Assembly: GCA_028702395.1 (NCBI GenBank)
Contig: JAQVOV010000049.1
Coordinates: forward strand, 3,353-10,615
DNA from: Candidatus Omnitrophota bacterium
GTDB lineage: Bacteria > Omnitrophota > Gorgyraeia > JABMRN01
Reading direction: 5' to 3'
DNA length: 7,263 nucleotides
In this document: positions 6,201 to 7,263 of the stretch, piece by piece
Layout of the letters: every line of letters starts with the position of its first letter
Numbering within the stretch: position 1 is the first letter of the stretch
Program-made: the position numbers and the translations under genes
The notes under the pieces: generated by a model
The model's database searches: none
Told to the model about the DNA's origin: nothing
Seen by the model: only the letters and a program-made list of their open reading frames with translations

Positions 6201-7263
6201 GCTGTTTTATATGAGGACTTTGAATCTTTTGAAAGATGGTTTTATAATGGAGGCTATGCATTTTTAGATAATGTTTTTGGTGAAGCTATTATATATGAGG
6301 AAATAGATGAAAAGTCATTTGAGAGAATTATCTCCAATGAAAAGATGCAAACTATTGCTAAATGGCTTTTAGAAAATCTGGATCTTTATCACATAACGGA
6401 TACAGGTGTTATGTTCATTCATGCAGGAATGGATATAAATGATTATTTCTTTCCAGGAAATATTGAGATAACCTATGATGAACAGTTTGGTATTAAAGCA
6501 CTGGAGCTTATGCAGAAAGATCTGCGTCTGGGAGGAGTTTTGGCTAAGAGAGTGATCTCGTATCTAGATGAAGATTATGATTCTGTTGTTTGGGTTAGAA
6601 ATAGGTGGTTAAGTGTTTTTGATAGGATAGGGGATCCTTCTTTACTGGTTGATGCTGTACTTGATCAATTAGGAGTGAATATGATAGTTTTTGGACATAC
6701 AGTACAAAAAGACAATATGCCTAAGATCATAGCGGATCGTATCATGGGAATAGATCTTGCTATGTCAGAGGAGATGAATGAAGGAAAGGGTACAGGAGGA
6801 TTTGGTATTTTTTCAGGTAAAGGAATTTTTATTGATAATTTTAATTTTGACGGAACAATTCAAGACAATGAAGTGCTAAGTAAAGAAGCTTTGTTAGACC
6901 AAATAAAAAAAGAGAAAGAATTATTGAAAAGAAAACTGGATAAGGAATACAAGGTTGCCTCAGGATATCCTGTAAGGTCGAATGTTCTAGAAGGGGTTAA
7001 TGCTACAAAGCTTTCAGGAGGGCACATTGCCTTTAAAGGGACTCAGCAAGAAGAAGTGAATTCGGATAAGCTTCTTTCTGACAGTACGGATATTGTAAAA
7101 AAGGTCCTAAATAATATATATCCTCAAAATGCTTCTACAGATACTGATGATGCTCAAAACACAAAGGTCATAGCTATTGGAATTAAAGATATATCTCAAG
7201 TAAAAGCTATTGCAGATTCAATAGACACAATGGAAAAAAAGAAACTTCTCCAGCTTATAAGAC
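111..7263 (+). CDS. Giant secreted multidomain protein, 3' end beyond the window
   Basis: One uninterrupted frame encodes at least 2384 residues and runs off the right edge, so the full length and C-terminus are unknown. In order it shows: a signal peptide (about 18-49); a TraB/PrgY-EreA-ChaN-like domain (about 69-515); a long unrecognised helical part (about 516-1165); an unrecognised alpha/beta module (about 1170-1470); an HELAEL segment with a helical tail (about 1475-1650); a possible ADP-ribosyltransferase (about 1665-1895); a metallophosphatase (about 1955-2240); a coiled coil (about 2257-2285); and the start of another module. I saw no membrane-spanning segment after the signal peptide, so the chain is probably exported across the inner membrane as a soluble or surface-attached protein. 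The domain mix suggests a multi-activity effector or surface enzyme, but the physiological role is not known. Only the phosphatase motifs are unmistakable; the other assignments are motif-level inference. Codon use looks uniform along the frame, with no sign of a frameshift or fusion scar. Confidence 0.95.
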   Translation, partial: MRLNGRIYTNTRCGIMGFQRRPLKVMAVITLWSFLLSIGGGLHLESAGADIGLTEVPAVSSVDPTSPSFFDIPDYLGQIKDSWQGDSDKFVIHIQDAHCNYDCQHAIAELIDHFRVISGVNIVNLEGGTGEYDFSDFMGISDALTRQKTADHFVENGQINGAEYYAITNPKRVKLWGIEDVKLYTKNLQAYRLTDKNKEDIDNYIKRLILLTEQLKGQYYSEKLLILDENIAAYKNDNVKVKDFLSFIKSKAKEENVSSDAYNAVGLLEQAFNIEKNIDFDKAEKQRAAVIEKMCEHLSKDDSNILMQRSLQFKTGQISSGDFYAYMFEKIKFLNIDISQYNEFNKYGLYVDIYTKIDKDMLYEQIVDLSEEVKSKVFQNDKQKYINDLSLKIELLDKLFNACITKQEYRLYKQKGWIALIKYLLLLKTDVSQEDIAIVQELQEFIPLMESFYEYSYKRDDIFIENLKFSRNRHLKKEAALLITGGFHTENLFDKFRKNGISYISIQPSFKIEKDQKNMYFDLLKGSTSSISQIVSVNVSSLAIFSYLTEHAKDVYSEDVMSLWKMSIQVVADLIQTRQSLVVIDKAGKTLVFSFDASGNTVEGCIVDGKQVFVKEKTVAEAVLLQDSKVLRAEIAKQKDEYVLEVTQADGNIRFEKLEQAGELNALFFIHELNPMLTGDKYKYRDFILNIYNIIKNEQIPAYVFLEPIADIVAINSEKFKSFAFLTGLQDEEILILNQVLDYLAKRKNIWFEYEKNTIKVYRRRGVGRFFMPKRFSVMIGEFDLSEKQKQMFDQRLQTSSVAKEQTFIRAVQNVLFEKEDAQLTRHIQSFLKTDMPEITDIKINDPKLFLMIDIIAAKLQRNMFLYKSPEKEYFYPIAYTRMLELFAEEEIRLFLKKVTVKQLETSVFFIEKIFLDEEFKSIIKRLKKYNASDILYRLFFTAQVFNEINFWNWKNLSSIIDLVEDEIDQYWDDIFVFMVLQKSKPFYSTNYSLPMLKQYLQSKGGEKLGVFATFFMDIFNVDKTLIPLFASMINNLTYTKSPAQITEQMKFVKDWTRTGSFVKDTGFIKYFSELSNEQKKFIIDNEKNIWQEISDGNFDSKKTAHIVFGYKLLTEQLKRSSQKGVYITFDRYLNVLDTNEDIGFSEKEIAEMKYLAYESKKVKEFLNILKQKSETLGVPLVVVENMSYGWIAALAVEDEIQQMGIRMIRTKAGSTAAHDNPTVMHGANVNDDADLFSQEDMEYIVQNNPIVAVIDGSYSLDPETTSGMARQFERYADAHQAYRNWFYAISRDPDNNAFGINGLMVDSNTGQKPQSVSDALKLNQYYTSVRNRADSIATNREDYSMFFWYPGRKKMSICSQREKRDVPFQCDLTNINDPQAPYIDKIKGPSLVWINANLENDMIPEQIRSGKNGRSGVKQRPDYHNSAFWDDVKNRDSLYFVITKTGPQLRLDDFESSVKKYYKEVMDMSPGETNVAEQADHDIFHIKGDFSSILFRIGQELNIKGIDVVKKIREKLDGRTKIIKTENGSVRSEQDGIIVIIDSRFKKDHAGRSLSAVYARNEAKAQHELAELRGWIEFAKDNGIATDEEIEKGLLASKLKTYFGLLATSSKELRQQKQAELKGLIDKFHQKGIEAEQKVEQEPFLETVDEVENIAIRMMKMHKEKKIPASYQNKFSGGSFTMHGTNAQTLRSVLNTEGKLLSNVELDKRGIKILSGENMGTSSFNKNLVSALSIIGGYFHNAEQYAKNCADGKLAVTPSNVEYRIQKAKQGYESLLKVEHESGPRIASEIKRLDDFIKQLENIRKYFNGLSEGQKEEIEANSKIPVVLYGYHSGKKISPVFSDFSGELGYDQITVTHVATTLENMDKIRTLLRQYNRTDIEVITYQQAVKLNDYYKAYYEKMFFEGNEQDFIIASDGAYDPFEYFEEYFSFIDKELLDKRIEGLDLWQKKLEENSFEEYAVIPDVHGDVNALNRVLDDLSKKGVKKFIFLGDYFDRGKNNLEVFDRVKQLKEQGNVVCLMGNHDVMFIKAVLYEDFESFERWFYNGGYAFLDNVFGEAIIYEEIDEKSFERIISNEKMQTIAKWLLENLDLYHITDTGVMFIHAGMDINDYFFPGNIEITYDEQFGIKALELMQKDLRLGGVLAKRVISYLDEDYDSVVWVRNRWLSVFDRIGDPSLLVDAVLDQLGVNMIVFGHTVQKDNMPKIIADRIMGIDLAMSEEMNEGKGTGGFGIFSGKGIFIDNFNFDGTIQDNEVLSKEALLDQIKKEKELLKRKLDKEYKVASGYPVRSNVLEGVNATKLSGGHIAFKGTQQEEVNSDKLLSDSTDIVKKVLNNIYPQNASTDTDDAQNTKVIAIGIKDISQVKAIADSIDTMEKKKLLQLIR
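315..1655 (+). other. TraB/PrgY-EreA-ChaN-like putative hydrolase domain
   Basis: Residues about 69-515. A beta strand leads into IHIQDAHCNYD (Asp96, His98). A second strand ends in NLEGG (Glu126), Arg146 follows in a helix (DALTRQ), and GAEYYAI lies at 161-167. Far downstream, a third strand ends in LLITGGFHTE (Gly485, His488). This order is an acidic residue plus His near the N-terminus, a strand-end Glu, then a late GxxH-type motif. It recalls the TraB/PrgY/TIKI, erythromycin-esterase (EreA) and ChaN families, whose members use such residues for metal binding or hydrolysis. About 310 mostly helical residues separate the early and late motifs, which is a large insertion compared with compact family members. 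The phrase LWGIEDVKLY (about 173-182) looks like another conserved element. Substrate unknown; a peptide or ester bond is possible but unproven. Confidence 0.5.
1656..3605 (+). other. Unrecognised, mainly helical region of the giant protein
   Basis: Residues about 516-1165 match no family I can name. The first part contains alternating strand-like and helix-like stretches, including a short beta-rich piece at about 585-660 (VVIDKAGKTLVFSF and the following strands). A motif-like FFIHELNPML follows at 668-677. After about residue 760 the sequence is dominated by amphipathic helices rich in Lys, Glu, Phe and Ile, with aromatic residues at regular spacing. No transmembrane helix, repeat unit or catalytic signature was evident. 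It may be scaffolding between enzymatic modules, or one or more divergent domains that only structure prediction would reveal. Confidence 0.5.
3618..4511 (+). other. Unrecognised alpha/beta (Rossmann-like) module
   Basis: Residues about 1170-1467. A strand-loop, GVPLVVVENMSYGW (1178-1191), is followed by a helix, a second strand, and the polar motif AGSTAAHDNP (1213-1222). Next come NDDADLF, and a strand ending in VAVIDGSYSLDP (1252-1263). Further on are RYADAHQAYRNW and a strand in GPSLVWINANLEN (from 1389), and the module closes with a helix near KKYYKEVM. The strand-then-small-polar-residue pattern and the Asp-Gly-Ser after a hydrophobic strand suggest a nucleotide- or phosphate-binding alpha/beta fold, loosely like a phosphoribosyltransferase. 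However, the classical acidic PRPP loop is absent and I do not assign a family. His1219, Asp1220 and Asp1256 are the best active-site candidates. Confidence 0.45.
4533..5060 (+). other. HELAEL-motif segment with helical tail
   Basis: Residues about 1475-1650. A small alpha/beta part (GIIVIIDSRF) precedes the helix NEAKAQHELAELRGW, which holds His1568, Glu1569 and Glu1572. HExxE resembles the first part of a zinc-metallopeptidase HExxH helix, but the second His is replaced by Glu, and I could not identify a clear third ligand. The following stretch (about 1590-1645) is a Lys/Glu/Gln-rich helix with coiled-coil character, probably a linker. It could be a degenerate or unconventional metal site, or simply a conserved structural helix. 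Confidence 0.35.
5103..5793 (+). other. Possible ADP-ribosyltransferase-like domain
   Basis: Residues about 1665-1895. The strand SFTMHGTN (His1684) is followed by LRSVLNTEGKL, which matches the PARP/diphtheria-toxin-like pattern of an HGT strand then a helix ending in 'L..GKL'. A GE motif (Gly1717-Glu1718), LVSALS (from 1729), QYA (Tyr1746) and a strand IPVVLYG (1825-1831) follow. The Glu in SGELGYDQITVTHV (Glu1848) sits where the third catalytic-type residue of an H-Y-E set would be expected. Between Tyr1746 and the IPVVLYG strand lies a helical, coiled-coil-like insertion of about 70 residues (1753-1823). If active, it would transfer ADP-ribose from NAD+ to a target. The match is to short motifs only, and the domain could be another fold. 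Confidence 0.4.
5973..6830 (+). other. Calcineurin-like metallophosphatase domain (ApaH/PPP type)
   Basis: Residues about 1955-2240. All the conserved blocks of this superfamily are present in order: PDVHGD (Asp1965, His1967), GDYFDRG (Asp1993, Arg1997), GNHD (Asn2023, His2024), HAG (His2104), VWVR (Arg2163) and FGHT (His2196). These supply the two-metal site and phosphate-binding arginines of the fold. GDxxDRG, a W-x-R block and a GHTxQ ending point to the bacterial PPP/ApaH branch rather than to generic phosphodiesterases. GNHD instead of GNHE is like ApaH (dinucleoside tetraphosphatase). The likely reaction is hydrolysis of a phosphate ester or phosphoanhydride, on a protein or a nucleotide; the substrate cannot be told. 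The spacing between HAG and GHT is longer than in the minimal domain. An enzyme type usually found in the cytoplasm sits here inside an exported chain. Confidence 0.88.
6879..7263 (+). other. Coiled-coil linker and start of a further module
   Basis: Residues about 2257-2285 (from SKEALLDQ to KLDKEY) form a charged heptad-like helix that separates the phosphatase from what follows. After it comes KLSGGHIAFKGTQQEEV (2300-2316), which resembles the KFSGGSFTMHGTNAQTL segment at the head of the ADP-ribosyltransferase-like domain (1675-1691): Lys, Ser-Gly-Gly and Gly-Thr are identical, while the candidate catalytic His is replaced by Lys2309. A strand TKVIAIGIKD appears near residue 2355. The module is cut by the window edge, so its identity is open. 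Confidence 0.4.

Noticed and set aside
186..7263. Alternative start for the giant gene at ATG 186
   Set aside because: AAAGGAG at 166-172 is a good ribosome-binding sequence, but its 13-nt spacing is long, and this start would drop Arg20, Arg21 and Lys24, leaving a signal peptide without a basic n-region.

Overview
The window is filled almost entirely by one very long open reading frame on the + strand. It starts at an ATG at 111 and is still open at the right edge (7263), giving 2384 complete codons with no in-frame stop. By eye the DNA is AT-rich (roughly one third G+C), with ordinary bacterial features: the standard code, an ATG start, a Shine-Dalgarno-like site and a sigma-70-type promoter. 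An N-terminal signal peptide, a giant modular protein and a chain of weakly recognisable enzyme-like domains together suggest an uncultured bacterium with giant secreted proteins. Omnitrophota (former OP3) is my best guess from the general look of the N-terminal domain. This is inference, not a database result.

Layout: 1-110 is a short upstream region with a good promoter (TTGGTT, 17 bp, TATAAT) and a ribosome-binding site. Residues 1-49 are an export signal. Residues about 69-515 form a TraB/PrgY-EreA-ChaN-like putative hydrolase domain, with a DAH motif, an LEGG glutamate and a late GGFHTE motif. Residues about 516-1165 are an unrecognised, mostly helical region. Residues about 1170-1470 form an alpha/beta module that I do not recognise, with striking conserved-looking motifs (VVVENMSYGW, AGSTAAHDNP, VIDGS). 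Residues about 1475-1650 carry an HELAEL motif and a helical tail. Residues about 1665-1895 look like a divergent ADP-ribosyltransferase (HGTN, then a Tyr-Ala, then a Gly-Glu motif). Residues about 1955-2240 are a clear calcineurin-like/PPP-type metallophosphatase with every metal-binding motif intact. A coiled coil and the start of another module run to the window edge.

If the reading is right, one exported polypeptide carries a TraB/EreA-like domain, a possible ADP-ribosyltransferase and an ApaH/PPP-like phosphatase. That is reminiscent of a multi-effector toxin or predation protein, but no function is proven. No other gene, RNA gene, mobile element, CRISPR array or terminator could be supported on either strand.
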